Source of the DNA: Pirellula staleyi DSM 6068
Lineage (GTDB): Bacteria > Planctomycetota > Planctomycetia > Pirellulales > Pirellulaceae
Direction: 5' to 3'
NCBI GenBank assembly: GCA_945900945.1
Contig: CAMDKL010000021.1
Span: 1-53,790, forward strand
Length of the DNA stretch: 53,790 bases
A program made the position numbers and the translations under genes. The notes below the pieces were generated by a model that saw only the letters and a program-made list of their open reading frames with translations, ran no database searches and was not told where the DNA came from. Below, in pieces: positions 34,602 to 44,176 of the stretch; positions within the stretch are counted from its first letter, which is position 1, and each line of letters opens with the position of its first letter.

Positions 34602-36263
34602 ATGACCAAAAAATTCCATTCGCGATCCAACCATCCATCCGGTCGCAAATCAGGAGCCGGCTATATTAACGAGGATCGCGGCAGCTTGGGTAACGATCTC
34701 GATGGTTTCAGCTTCGAAGAAGAAGAGGAGGAAGACTCCGACGAAATTCACTCTGCTGACGAGGGAAGCCTCCTCGAAGATGAATCCGGTGACGATTTTC
34801 TGCCTAGCGAGGACGGAACGGAGTCGGTGGATGCGACCGAGGATCCTGTTCGGATTTATCTGATTCAAATGGGAGAGATTCCGTTGCTGACGCGTCAGGA
34901 AGAAGTCAGTGCTGCAAAGCGGATCGAATTGACTCGTACTGACTATCGAAATTGGATGCTGGCCAGCGACTTTATGCTCCAAGGTGCAACCAAACTGCTC
35001 GAGCAAGTTCGCGACAGCAAATTGCGTTTAGATCGAACGATCGAGGTCAGCGTTACCAACGCATCCGAAAAGATTGCAATCATGCGACGTATCGGTCCCA
35101 ACATAAAAACACTCCGTCATTTGCTATTAATAAACCATAGCGACTATTTTACTTCGATCAACAAGAGTTTGCCAATGAGCGAACGACGGCAAGCATGGAA
35201 GCGGTTGGTCTGCCGACGCAATAAAGCAGTTCGACTTATCGAAGAAATGAACTTGAGAACCAACCGCTTAGAGCCGATTTTTAAAAAGTTAAGTACAATC
35301 CAAGACCAGATGGTTGTCTTGCAAGATCGAATCGAAGCCGCTCAATCTACCGGTTTTTCTGACGGAGTGTCGATTGCCAAGCTCCGAGCAGAACTGTTCT
35401 ACTTGATGAGAATCACGTTCGAAACTCCAAAGACTTTGGCCCGACGTTGCCAGCGAGTCCAGACTCACCGCGTTCAATACGATGCTGCCAAACGCGATTT
35501 GTCCGCCGGTAACTTGCGACTCGTGGTTTCCATTGCCAAAAAATATCGCAACCGCGGACTGAGCTTCCTTGACTTGATCCAGGAAGGAAATACCGGTCTC
35601 ATGCGTGCGGTGGATAAGTTCGAGTACCAGCGTGGATTTAAGTTTTCGACCTACGCAACATGGTGGATTCGCCAAGCCATCACACGTGCCATCGCCGACC
35701 AAAGCCGAACCATTCGGGTTCCAGTTCACATGATTGATACGATGAGCAACGTTCGGCAAGTAACTCGGGAACTGACCCAAGAATTGGGCCGTGAACCATC
35801 GGTTGAAGAAACTGCCGAACGTGCAGGACTTTCGCTGGACGATGCACGTGTAGTGTTGAAAATGGCTCGCCAACCTCTTTCGCTCGACCAACCGGTCGGC
35901 GATCATGAAGATAGTTTCTTTGGCGAATTCCTCGAAGATTATCGTGACGATGATCCGTTGTACGAAACTAACCAAGCGACCCTCAAAGAGCAAATCCACG
36001 AGGCTATGCAAACCTTGAACTATCGCGAACGCGAGATCCTCAAGTTGCGATACGGCTTGGCTGACGGCTACGCATACACATTGGAAGAAGTGGGCAAGAT
36101 TTTCCAAGTGACACGTGAACGCGTTCGCCAGATCGAAAGCAAAGCAGTCAAGAAATTGCAACATCCACAAAGAAGTAAGTCACTGACCAGTTTCATCGAT
36201 GGCTTGGACATGACTCCCTACCAGGATATTGCACCCACTGGCTCCCCAGAACGAATCCTCTAG
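34602..36263 (+). CDS. rpoD: Primary RNA polymerase sigma factor RpoD/SigA
   Basis: 553 residues. An acidic, low-complexity N-terminal extension (about 35-80, runs of Glu/Asp) replaces the usual region 1.1. Region 1.2 begins at [21 protein letters not shown] (81-101). A non-conserved insert follows, then region 2 from [18 protein letters not shown] (about 303) with '[44 protein letters not shown]' (-10 recognition and melting). Region 3 follows ([14 protein letters not shown]...), and region 4 (about 470-525) with [28 protein letters not shown], the -35-binding helix-turn-helix. All promoter-recognition parts are intact, so this is the housekeeping sigma factor or a close group-2 relative. 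Monocistronic; a stem-loop lies downstream at 36348-36370. Confidence 0.94.
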   Translation: MTKKFHSRSNHPSGRKSGAGYINEDRGSLGNDLDGFSFEEEEEEDSDEIHSADEGSLLEDESGDDFLPSEDGTESVDATEDPVRIYLIQMGEIPLLTRQEEVSAAKRIELTRTDYRNWMLASDFMLQGATKLLEQVRDSKLRLDRTIEVSVTNASEKIAIMRRIGPNIKTLRHLLLINHSDYFTSINKSLPMSERRQAWKRLVCRRNKAVRLIEEMNLRTNRLEPIFKKLSTIQDQMVVLQDRIEAAQSTGFSDGVSIAKLRAELFYLMRITFETPKTLARRCQRVQTHRVQYDAAKRDLSAGNLRLVVSIAKKYRNRGLSFLDLIQEGNTGLMRAVDKFEYQRGFKFSTYATWWIRQAITRAIADQSRTIRVPVHMIDTMSNVRQVTRELTQELGREPSVEETAERAGLSLDDARVVLKMARQPLSLDQPVGDHEDSFFGEFLEDYRDDDPLYETNQATLKEQIHEAMQTLNYREREILKLRYGLADGYAYTLEEVGKIFQVTRERVRQIESKAVKKLQHPQRSKSLTSFIDGLDMTPYQDIAPTGSPERIL

Positions 36264-36347
36264 GAAAGCTTAGCCACAGGTTGCTAAACTGTTGCTTCTC
36301 ACAGGCTAGCAGCCTTTTCATAACCCACAAGCCGGCTGATACCGCTC

Positions 36348-36370
36348 TCCTGCCAGTTTGCTTGGCAGGA
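36348..36370 (+). terminator. Stem-loop downstream of rpoD
   Basis: TCCTGCCA (36348-36355), 7-base loop, TGGCAGGA (36363-36370): perfect 8-bp stem 85 bases after the rpoD stop. No T-run follows, so it is a possible, not certain, terminator. Confidence 0.4.
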
Positions 36371-36428
36371 AGCAAAGTTTGGAAATAGAGATTCTGGGTA
36401 GAGGCGATCTGGTTCCCAAACTCTCTCA

Positions 36429-36449
36429 CCCACGAGACAAACTCGTGGG
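36429..36449. terminator. Second stem-loop between rpoD and the convergent ferritin-like gene
   Basis: CCCACGAG (36429-36436), 5-base loop, CTCGTGGG (36442-36449): perfect 8-bp stem in a ~265-base gap between convergent genes. The GC-rich arm suits termination from either side. Confidence 0.4.
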
Positions 36450-36529
36450 AGTCGAAAGACAAAGATGTGGGGTATAAAATGGATAGCAGCCTGTGCATCT
36501 AAAAACGCGGCCCAGCGTCTGCGACGCAG

Positions 36530-37966
36530 TTAGTCGATTTTTTTTAAATCGGCTCTAGAGTCTTCGTAACTCGTATTGAACGACAACGCTAGCGGATCCG
36601 GCAGGACATTCCAACGGATACATGCCTCGCGATAGAGTCGAGGCCACCAATTGCTATGATCGGTGAGCCCTTGGTCGCGGTAGCCAAGCCATTGACTGAC
36701 CACTTTCGTCCAACAGCGGTCGCCGTAAACCAACGCTTCTTGAAGCGACTTGTAGCGTGGCACGTACCAACGTCGCCCAATTTGTGCATGAAGCACCTCG
36801 TCAGCCCAATCAAAGTCTTGAAACATTCCTGAAAGACCGTCACCACTTTCGCATCCAACCTCCCACTCATAGCGTTTTCCAGTCCGCGGCATTAACCCCT
36901 GTTCGATAAAGAACAATACTCCGTGACGCTCGCGTGCATCGAGTTGCAAATTGAGGTTGCGTGACCAAGTGAAATTGATCGGAATCGTACTCCAATCCAT
37001 TCCAAGCGAAACGAAACCAACTTCGCCCATCATTGCATGGCGAGCTTCGTCCCAAAGCTGGCGACTCATCTCCATATGAAATTCCCACGGCTCATCATCT
37101 CGTAAATCGTGCAGAATACTGGCCATCATTTCAGGGACGTCGATTTCCCGGATCCGTTTGTAATACATCATGAGGGTCTTGTCGCGGGCTGAAAAACGCT
37201 CGTCGTACAGAAACGCTTCTGGGTTGACACCCGCGTTGTAACTATCGTGGAACCGCTCATCCCGCTTGGGCTCGCCTTGGTATTGGTAGGGTTTCAACGA
37301 ATGGTGCGGCGCAGGGGCCGTTGCACAGTTCACTTCGAGCGCGCCGTCCACCGCGCCTGCAGCAGAAAGGCAAAGTCTCAGTAAATCGAGCCAGGTTTGC
37401 ATTGCAAGTCGCTGCTCAGAATTGACCAAACAAGCTACTGCTTGGGACCCAAAGACAGCCACTTCCTTGAACTCAAATTGCATGAGTTTGGCCAATCGAA
37501 CGGTCGGTGCGTCCGCTAAAGGATGGGCGTCCTGCTCGAGTCGACTGGCTGCTTCGAGAATCGACGGCACGGCAACTTCGTATACGCCAGCAACCAATTC
37601 CTCCGTCGTCGGTGATGCAATGATCTCATCCATGAGGAGCTCTAGCGAGTCATTTGGTACTTGGTCAAGCCCCAACGGCGGGACTCGCATTTCTCCCACA
37701 CGCTTGCGTATGGCAGTCGTGTACTCCGCGCACAAATAGGCGTGATGGCTAAATGCAGTCTTCAGTTCGTAAATCGGTTCAGAGGTAATTCGAGCGGTAA
37801 ACGTCTCATGCAATCGCTTCAACACATAATGCATGCGTTTCAACCGTTCCGTACTCTGCTCAACACTCCACTTGCACTGGACAGCGCGAGCCATGGAGGT
37901 TAAACCAGCCAGTGGGGGGAGTCCTCTGTAAGTAACATATTTTTCGACGGAATCTAATGTACTCAT
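36530..37966 (-). CDS. Ferritin-like (probable di-iron) protein of unknown function
   Basis: About 478 residues from the ATG at 37966, chosen because GGAG lies 5 bases upstream and it leaves 13 bases after the preceding gene. A frame start at 38011 would overlap that gene. Not recognised by name. Helices carry paired metal-ligand motifs typical of the ferritin-like superfamily: EYTTAIRKRV after FSHHAY (about 72-90), DEARH (306-310, with Glu299 upstream) and DEVLH (389-393). DExxH pairs like these bind di-iron in ferritin-like oxidases and oxygenases. The protein is much larger than ferritin, with long helical regions before and after. No signal peptide. It lies directly downstream of the UxaE-like epimerase gene, so it probably acts with it. 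Reaction unknown. Confidence 0.8.
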   Translation of the reverse strand: MSTLDSVEKYVTYRGLPPLAGLTSMARAVQCKWSVEQSTERLKRMHYVLKRLHETFTARITSEPIYELKTAFSHHAYLCAEYTTAIRKRVGEMRVPPLGLDQVPNDSLELLMDEIIASPTTEELVAGVYEVAVPSILEAASRLEQDAHPLADAPTVRLAKLMQFEFKEVAVFGSQAVACLVNSEQRLAMQTWLDLLRLCLSAAGAVDGALEVNCATAPAPHHSLKPYQYQGEPKRDERFHDSYNAGVNPEAFLYDERFSARDKTLMMYYKRIREIDVPEMMASILHDLRDDEPWEFHMEMSRQLWDEARHAMMGEVGFVSLGMDWSTIPINFTWSRNLNLQLDARERHGVLFFIEQGLMPRTGKRYEWEVGCESGDGLSGMFQDFDWADEVLHAQIGRRWYVPRYKSLQEALVYGDRCWTKVVSQWLGYRDQGLTDHSNWWPRLYREACIRWNVLPDPLALSFNTSYEDSRADLKKID

Positions 37967-37979
37967 ACGTACTCCAAGG

Positions 37980-39242
37980 CTAATGAGCAAGCGCAACCAA
38001 ATGCCTGGCAAAGTGATCTTCTAAAACGTCCGTATAGGTTTCAGGATGCGCCAGCAGGCAATCTTTCACCAACGGCCCAAGTCGCGAATTGGTTAATACC
38101 GAGCCAAACGTGCAGTGCAGGATCTGGCGTCCGAGTTGGGTAAAACCTTTTCCTGGCGCAACGTCGGACCAGCATTCTAGATACGCTTGCTCAAGCTCCA
38201 GATTCGTTGCGTCGTGGGTTAGCGGTGCGTCTTTTAGCGTCGCACTCACGTGGTACGTGGCTTTATCGACATCATACCGACCACGTGCAAAATCGATAAT
38301 TTCACGAAAGCCTTTCGGGTCATGCTTGGCCACAACGCGAAGCGCTTCTAGATAACTCGTTCCAGCAGTCTTAACATGGAAAGCGCCCTGTGTGGCCTTT
38401 GCAAGGATGCCGTACATAGAAAGTTTGTCGCTACCTGAGTGCAAGCTGATTTTGTAGGGACCAAGCAATTTCGCTATGGCCGCATGGTCGTGCATCGATT
38501 GATCCAAGGCCTTGAGATCGCCACGGTAGTCGACCCCTTTTTCAAAGTCGCCGATGAATCGAGGGGCCAAGCTGATCAAACGCATCCCCCCTTGGAGGCA
38601 CTGCTCCGCAATGATGAAATGCTCCGCCAGCGTCGTTGGCTGGTCTGTTTCATCGATAGAGATTTCAATTTCAAACTCCCGATGGGCTTTCGTTTGGACG
38701 GAATCGATGTGGTTTGAAAGAGATATGGCATGCGATATCGCCGCTCCATATTTGACCGCTGCTCTCATGCATGCATGATCGGTCAGTTCAATCAACGTTC
38801 CGTTTGGCAATGCAATCCTTCGACCAACGTAAGCTTGATACCAAGCTGTCTGGTCTCGAATCGAATCGAACTTGGACCTGAGCGTCGCTTCGTCGTAGTT
38901 GTCCGTTTTTTGGTCGACGAAACCGGACGGGTCGATGGTGAAAAAGGTAAAGCCAGCGGCTGCGGTAACGTCGATATCCTGATCTGTCTTGAGATGATCC
39001 GCATCAGCACCGGTGGGGCTCGTCCAACCCGAACGCACGGCACCCTCCAGGGCTTCGTTCATGACCTGCGTGGGATTGCGGCCAGTACGCTGCATCTCCC
39101 GAATCGATTGCTGAGGAAATATAGGAGCAATCCCAGCTCCAGCTCGATGCATGGCAGCCACATGACCAGGAGTGGCCATTCCAATGCGGTCGCCAAAACC
39201 AAAACTGGCCTGCATTCCAAGTACGGTCGGGGAGAACGACAT
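37980..39242 (-). CDS. Tagaturonate epimerase-family protein (UxaE-like)
   Basis: 420 residues. The motif KISLHSGSDKLSMYG (264-278) and the flanks 'FTFFTIDPSGFVD' and 'HVKTAGTSYLEALRVVA' match the UxaE family. UxaE interconverts D-tagaturonate and D-fructuronate in galacturonate breakdown, using a metal held by His and acidic residues. Some family members are uncharacterised sugar-acid enzymes, so the exact substrate is not fixed. No signal peptide; cytoplasmic. It is the first gene of a two-gene set with the ferritin-like protein (13 bases apart). No other uronate genes are in the window. Confidence 0.8.
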   Translation of the reverse strand: MSFSPTVLGMQASFGFGDRIGMATPGHVAAMHRAGAGIAPIFPQQSIREMQRTGRNPTQVMNEALEGAVRSGWTSPTGADADHLKTDQDIDVTAAAGFTFFTIDPSGFVDQKTDNYDEATLRSKFDSIRDQTAWYQAYVGRRIALPNGTLIELTDHACMRAAVKYGAAISHAISLSNHIDSVQTKAHREFEIEISIDETDQPTTLAEHFIIAEQCLQGGMRLISLAPRFIGDFEKGVDYRGDLKALDQSMHDHAAIAKLLGPYKISLHSGSDKLSMYGILAKATQGAFHVKTAGTSYLEALRVVAKHDPKGFREIIDFARGRYDVDKATYHVSATLKDAPLTHDATNLELEQAYLECWSDVAPGKGFTQLGRQILHCTFGSVLTNSRLGPLVKDCLLAHPETYTDVLEDHFARHLVALAH

Positions 39243-39321
39243 GAAAGGAACTCATTTGAAAGAAGGTAAGTCGATTATCAATCAACGGAATTGTGACAAA
39301 TCAGCCTAATTCGGTCTACTG

Positions 39322-42300
39322 CTACTGGGTTAGCTTTGCGATGACACTTTTTAACTCGAAGGGCCTAAATTTGACCGGTTTGCCTTCGATATCATCTTGA
39401 ATCAGTACGACATAACGATCCAACCGATTCGCAGCGTTGGAGTCAATTAACTGATTCGAATCCGAAGCACTCATTTGCATCAAGATTCGTAGCTCAATGT
39501 CTCGTAACGACTGTCGTGATACCCATCTTGCGATAGTGCCCGCTGAGTCTGCCCAGAGCCAAACATGCATGCCCAGAGTCGGTCCGTCTCGCAAAAGACT
39601 CGCCAACACCGCATCAGGCTTACTGGCGCCACCAGCGTCTTCACCGAACGCATACTCTTCATTTCGTCTCAGTTCACGGAATCGAGATAAGTTCACGACC
39701 GCAATCAACATGGAGGGATGCAACAACTCGGAATTTGAGCTGCGATGCTCCAATTCGCGCTTGAGAAACTCCATGGTCTCATCGATTCCACGAATATCGC
39801 TTACCCTTGCTGGCACCTTGCTACTGGGAAGTTTAGAAATCAATGTACGCATCGACTCATCCTCCGCTCTGGAACCGTCCAACACAACTACTGACGCCTT
39901 CCCAGCCGACTGCGTCGCTGACGATCGATAGCAGAAGCCTGCAATCGACCCGGCGAGCAAACTGGCGGCGCTAAGTTCGTCCTGACCAATCACCATGAAA
40001 TTGCGTCCTGCACTTCGGGTGAGAACTTTCGTCACCGGCGGATCGATCGAAACGCTATCGCCCAGGATCAGCGGGGTGGAACCGTCATCCATTCGAAGTT
40101 CACCAATAGCCATCGCTATGCTTTTTTCGTCCCAAACAGCCGGCTTGTGCCCTTCGAATACAATGCGTCGGCCAAGTGCATTGGTTGTCGGAGAGTGCGG
40201 CACCGGTATTTTGGGCAAAAGTTCAAGACGTGCTACCTGATCATTCTTCTCAATATAGGCGACCTGAAAGGATTGGTTGCTTTCGATGCGGCCACCCATC
40301 TCATTGTAGATGGCTTGTCCAGAATGTCTCAGCCGTTCGGCTGCCGTGTTGTCCTCGCTTAAGATCAGCATTGCGTCAGAGCTGTCGCATTGCAGTGCAA
40401 TTCTGACCGCCATTTGAGACAACGTTGTGCGAGGCAGAGAATAGGCTCCTCCCAGAGTTTGCGATGCCAAAACCAGATGCATTCCGAAAGACCTGCCTTG
40501 TCGTACGATCCTATCCATCAACATGGAGGCTTGCTGTGAGAGTTTATCGTCTTCGACAAACAACTCCTGAAACTCATCGATCACCACTAATATTCGAGGC
40601 ATTGCGTGTTGCGGGAATTTTTTTGTCAGGCTCGGTAAATCTTGAACTCCCCACTGCCGAAACGCCTCGCCTCTTGCGTGCAACACCCGATCCAAGTACT
40701 CGAGCGTACTAACACCGAACTCACGCTTACTTTCAATTCCAATAATGTCTGCATGAGAAAGCTGGACCTCGGCATAGACCTGAAACTCGACCCCTTTTTT
40801 GAAGTCGAGCAGCACCAATCGCAATTGATCAGGCGGATACTTAATCGCGGCACTGGTAATCATGGTATGTAGCATCGACGACTTGCCCGACCCGGTTTTA
40901 CCTGCGATAAGCACATGCTGCGCCGTCCCGGCCCCGAGACGCATCGATTGAACACGCCCCGCTTCTGAAATGCCTAGTGCAATGGCAAGTCCTTCCGCAC
41001 TCGATGACGTTTGCTGCTCATGAATTGGCAAAGCAATCGATTCGTACGGAACAATACACTTACCAACTTCCGAAGCGGCCTTCACATGATGCTCCATGAT
41101 CAAATGCATTCGCTCGTCGGACGGCGGGGACTCGGGAGTCAGAGGATACATGGCGAGTTCAGGATGATCCACGACAATTTTCGTCTCGGACTTTGACGTC
41201 GTTCCATCTGCTGCTTGGACTCGCATAGGACTTAACCTGATTCGCAACCCAAACTCGTTGAGTTTAGAGCGATCAGCGAACGATGGCCAAACGTAGGTGT
41301 CGGACACCTGCAATATCACTCCTACGCCACATCTACCACCAGACGACATGATCGAACAAAGAGACTGCCATGAATTGTCATCTAGCCCAAAAGGAAAATT
41401 GGACCAAACGATCATGCGACAGGGAATTGTCATCGGACCTGCGCTGCGATTGTACTCTAGAATGTTAGTGTATCGATTCCTCAAGCTTTGCTGGATAACA
41501 TCTTCGACATGGCGCGCCGCGTCTGCAAGCTGTTCTGCAATGTGTGCCGGTTGTGTCCAAACGCGATGGCTCACCATCGCCGGATCAACGTCTGCCAACG
41601 CCATTAACCATGAAAACTGTTTTCCCAGCCCTTCTGGGTCAATGATCGTGACGTTCAAATTGCCGGCAGGAACGGACGTAACGGCTCTCAACAGCGTGTT
41701 CCGTACGATGTTTGCTGCGGACTCTTTGCAGTCCGCGTGCGTCTCAATGGTTAGTGCGCCTTGCGATCCTACATCATAGAAAATCGACCAGGGTTGCTGA
41801 GGCGATTCCTCAGGTAACGCCAAAGACTCTATATCTCTCTGAAACAGGGCTAGTGGCTCTATGTCGCCGATACGCCACGTCAGTGAGTATGGCAATCGCG
41901 GCCATTCTCCCGAACTAAACTGAACTGAATCCCAACTGGGAAAATCCAATAGCGATCGATTTTGAACATTCGACATCAGGCTTGCAGAGCTTTTGCAACC
42001 CTCAAGCCAGCGTCGTACCGTTCGTTGCTGCGATCTTTGAAAATTCGACTCTAGCTTGGCTATCCCTTCAGCATGAGACTCCTCCGATTTTTCACCTTCC
42101 GCAGTTTGTTGTTTTTCAAGTACCTCGATTTTGGGTTTGCGGTCCGAATTGATGAGCTCATGCTTTTCCCGCCTAGACGCAGCAATCGCTTTTCGTTTTT
42201 CACTAGAAGCAAGGGTTAAAGCATTTTTCTGTGAGTTAAACTCGCTCAGCTGTTTCGTTCTCGTTTCACGATGTTCGTTGTCCAGACTTTGTTGGCTGGT

Positions 42301-43314
42301 CACATACTGCTTATCAAGACGATTGATTTCCTGCTGGCAATTGAAATCCGCAATCCGTCGACCATGCGCTAAAACGGAATAGGCCAAGTTTTCTTGATCC
42401 ACAACCTGAGGAAACATGCGACGGATGGTTCGACTCACCAGCGGGGCCGTTGCAAAGCGAATAATCGCAGTGAATAGTATCGAACCGATGACTCCTACAA
42501 AACCGACAATCAAAGGGACCGAACCTTGATTCCATGCGATAGCTGCGGCGATTATCCCCAACACGGAGCCAATTCCCAATAGCCAATAAGTCCGCAACAT
42601 CTTAGTAACCGGATGATTCTTCATTCTCGCAATGCAGACAGAAAGAGATTTTTTTATCTCTTCAAACCGCTTCGCTACACTCGGCAAATCTGTGATCGTT
42701 TGCAGTTCATCAGTGCTCGCTGATATGCTGCTGACGGTTAGGCCTTGTAAAGTTGTGTCGCCGGTGTGACTTCCAACCCACTCGCGGCACTCGTGCATCT
42801 GCTGCTCGATCGTGGCGCTCATTCTATCGAGTTTGGCTTTGATGCTATCGCGAGCTGTTTTCCGATTCAAACATGCCTCGTCTCGTTTTTGCTTTAGAAC
42901 AGCCAAACCATTCTCGTACTTCTTCCTCTGCGTAGCCTTGTTTTCAATGAAATCGGATTTAAATTTTTTGAATTGTTGCCGTTCTTGATTGATTATATGG
43001 AGTGTATCGCGTTCGGCGGTTGCAAATTGTTTGTCGAGCAGAACATCCCAATCAGTCATCGCTGATCGCCACCCTTGGACGTGTTGCGATTTCATGCGGT
43101 TTTTCAAATCAACAAAATGACTGATCGTTCTGCTGCGTTCCTCTTTCAGAGTTTCTCGATCCGCAGATCGTGAGTAGCGCAGTTGCCCTAACCTGGCACG
43201 AAGACCTCGCACCATTAGAATTTGATTTTTGAATAATCGACCTCCGAGAATCGGGCTGGAATTGGACTTGCTTTCTGACTCAGAGACGGCGTTTGTATTC
43301 ATGGCAATTAGCAT
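39322..43314 (-). CDS. Large membrane FtsK/SpoIIIE-like ATPase with three ATPase-like domains (EccC-like layout)
   Basis: 1330 residues. The N-terminal part is coiled coil (about 50-175), with two adjacent membrane helices (243-260, 266-288) and a second long coiled coil (about 325-435). A first P-loop-like domain (about 500-700; 'NLNVTIIDPEGLGKQFSWLMAL') lacks a normal Walker A. The central domain is canonical: Walker A GKTGSGKS (805-812), 'LVLLDFKKGVEF' (833-844), Walker B ILVVIDE (908-914) and 'RQGRSFGMHLVLASQTL'. The third domain ('NFMVIGQDELSAASLLAG', 'ASVVVLDGS') is again degenerate. Three tandem ATPase domains behind two membrane helices recall EccC/EssC of type VII secretion, but the N-terminal coiled coils differ and no WXG100 gene is present. 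Start could be the second ATG (residue 5). The unknown 188-residue gene lies 104 bases upstream, same strand. Confidence 0.85.
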   Translation of the reverse strand: MLIAMNTNAVSESESKSNSSPILGGRLFKNQILMVRGLRARLGQLRYSRSADRETLKEERSRTISHFVDLKNRMKSQHVQGWRSAMTDWDVLLDKQFATAERDTLHIINQERQQFKKFKSDFIENKATQRKKYENGLAVLKQKRDEACLNRKTARDSIKAKLDRMSATIEQQMHECREWVGSHTGDTTLQGLTVSSISASTDELQTITDLPSVAKRFEEIKKSLSVCIARMKNHPVTKMLRTYWLLGIGSVLGIIAAAIAWNQGSVPLIVGFVGVIGSILFTAIIRFATAPLVSRTIRRMFPQVVDQENLAYSVLAHGRRIADFNCQQEINRLDKQYVTSQQSLDNEHRETRTKQLSEFNSQKNALTLASSEKRKAIAASRREKHELINSDRKPKIEVLEKQQTAEGEKSEESHAEGIAKLESNFQRSQQRTVRRWLEGCKSSASLMSNVQNRSLLDFPSWDSVQFSSGEWPRLPYSLTWRIGDIEPLALFQRDIESLALPEESPQQPWSIFYDVGSQGALTIETHADCKESAANIVRNTLLRAVTSVPAGNLNVTIIDPEGLGKQFSWLMALADVDPAMVSHRVWTQPAHIAEQLADAARHVEDVIQQSLRNRYTNILEYNRSAGPMTIPCRMIVWSNFPFGLDDNSWQSLCSIMSSGGRCGVGVILQVSDTYVWPSFADRSKLNEFGLRIRLSPMRVQAADGTTSKSETKIVVDHPELAMYPLTPESPPSDERMHLIMEHHVKAASEVGKCIVPYESIALPIHEQQTSSSAEGLAIALGISEAGRVQSMRLGAGTAQHVLIAGKTGSGKSSMLHTMITSAAIKYPPDQLRLVLLDFKKGVEFQVYAEVQLSHADIIGIESKREFGVSTLEYLDRVLHARGEAFRQWGVQDLPSLTKKFPQHAMPRILVVIDEFQELFVEDDKLSQQASMLMDRIVRQGRSFGMHLVLASQTLGGAYSLPRTTLSQMAVRIALQCDSSDAMLILSEDNTAAERLRHSGQAIYNEMGGRIESNQSFQVAYIEKNDQVARLELLPKIPVPHSPTTNALGRRIVFEGHKPAVWDEKSIAMAIGELRMDDGSTPLILGDSVSIDPPVTKVLTRSAGRNFMVIGQDELSAASLLAGSIAGFCYRSSATQSAGKASVVVLDGSRAEDESMRTLISKLPSSKVPARVSDIRGIDETMEFLKRELEHRSSNSELLHPSMLIAVVNLSRFRELRRNEEYAFGEDAGGASKPDAVLASLLRDGPTLGMHVWLWADSAGTIARWVSRQSLRDIELRILMQMSASDSNQLIDSNAANRLDRYVVLIQDDIEGKPVKFRPFELKSVIAKLTQ

Positions 43315-43418
43315 GGTTAGAGAAGAAGTCGCATCCTTTTGGACCCCCGCGAGCTTGGTGGGGTAAAAAACGATTAGTAGCCGATGCCAATTGTTTCCTG
43401 CACGATTCTAACTATACA

Positions 43419-43985
43419 CTATTTGACATCGAAAACGCTGATTTCATAGCACCATCGATGCGTCTGTATCGAACGGAGCTCCGAATTCGGCGAAATCCGG
43501 ATTCGTCGTTCGACATCGGAAAATTCCAGTCCTCCAATCGACACACTGCATTCAATCCGAGGAACGATAAAACCCGAAGGGAACTTCTCTGGATCGAGCA
43601 GAATCGCTATCGTATTCGGACGAGGTGATGGCAGCACATGGGTAAGGACACGATACTGCGATCCGAAAAAAGAAGAGCCTTTCGAGTTTTTACAAGCGAT
43701 GTCAAACTTCAAAAGACAGTTATTCAGTGACTCGATTGCCGTAGACCAGTGGCCGCTTCCAGACAACCCAACACCCAGCAGTACCGGACTTGTCCCCGGC
43801 GTGAAGCATTCCTCGACCATTTGTTGCATGGGGGGACTCGCCGGCCATGACTCCTCCTCCGATCCTTCGATGGATTCCAAGAATGGACGATAAGCATCTC
43901 CGTCCGCAATTCCAATAGTGTGCGATAGACGATCTCGCAGCTTGGAATATCGAACACTCAATGCACCTGCGGACAAGTAAACCAT
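43419..43985 (-). CDS. Hypothetical protein upstream of the FtsK-like ATPase
   Basis: 188 residues, not recognised. The sequence looks like a real folded protein: 'MVYLSAGALSVRYSKLRDRLSHTIGIADGDAYRPFLESI', then 'GTSPVLLGVGLSGSGHWSTAIESLNNCLLKF', and a C-terminal beta-rich part ending 'SVFDVK'. No signal peptide and no membrane helix, so it is likely cytoplasmic. Same strand as the FtsK-like gene with 104 bases between, so co-transcription is plausible. It could be a regulator or substrate adaptor for that ATPase; this is a guess from position only. No WXG or other type VII signature is visible. Confidence 0.6.
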   Translation of the reverse strand: MVYLSAGALSVRYSKLRDRLSHTIGIADGDAYRPFLESIEGSEEESWPASPPMQQMVEECFTPGTSPVLLGVGLSGSGHWSTAIESLNNCLLKFDIACKNSKGSSFFGSQYRVLTHVLPSPRPNTIAILLDPEKFPSGFIVPRIECSVSIGGLEFSDVERRIRISPNSELRSIQTHRWCYEISVFDVK

Positions 43986-44176
43986 ACTAGGACTTTGGTG
44001 GACGACCGCTCCCCCGTCGGAATTACAATGATCCGACCAGAAGCTTCAGGACTGAGGACTCCATTGAAACGGCAAATTGCTTGGAACGCAAGCGTTCTTT
44101 TGCGAGGCGCAATGGACTCGTTTGCTCTTTCGTTTGATAGTCTGTACTATGTTTGCTAGCCTTTTGACTTGCCGGG

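Noticed and set aside
35289-36170. A 293-codon open frame on the minus strand opposite rpoD
   Set aside because: It lies entirely across the conserved rpoD regions 2-4, and its translation is Phe/Leu/His-rich with no recognisable motif, as expected for an antisense shadow.
39322-43985. Classing the FtsK-like locus as a type VII secretion system
   Set aside because: No WXG100, EccB, EccD or mycosin gene is visible; only the ATPase layout is similar.
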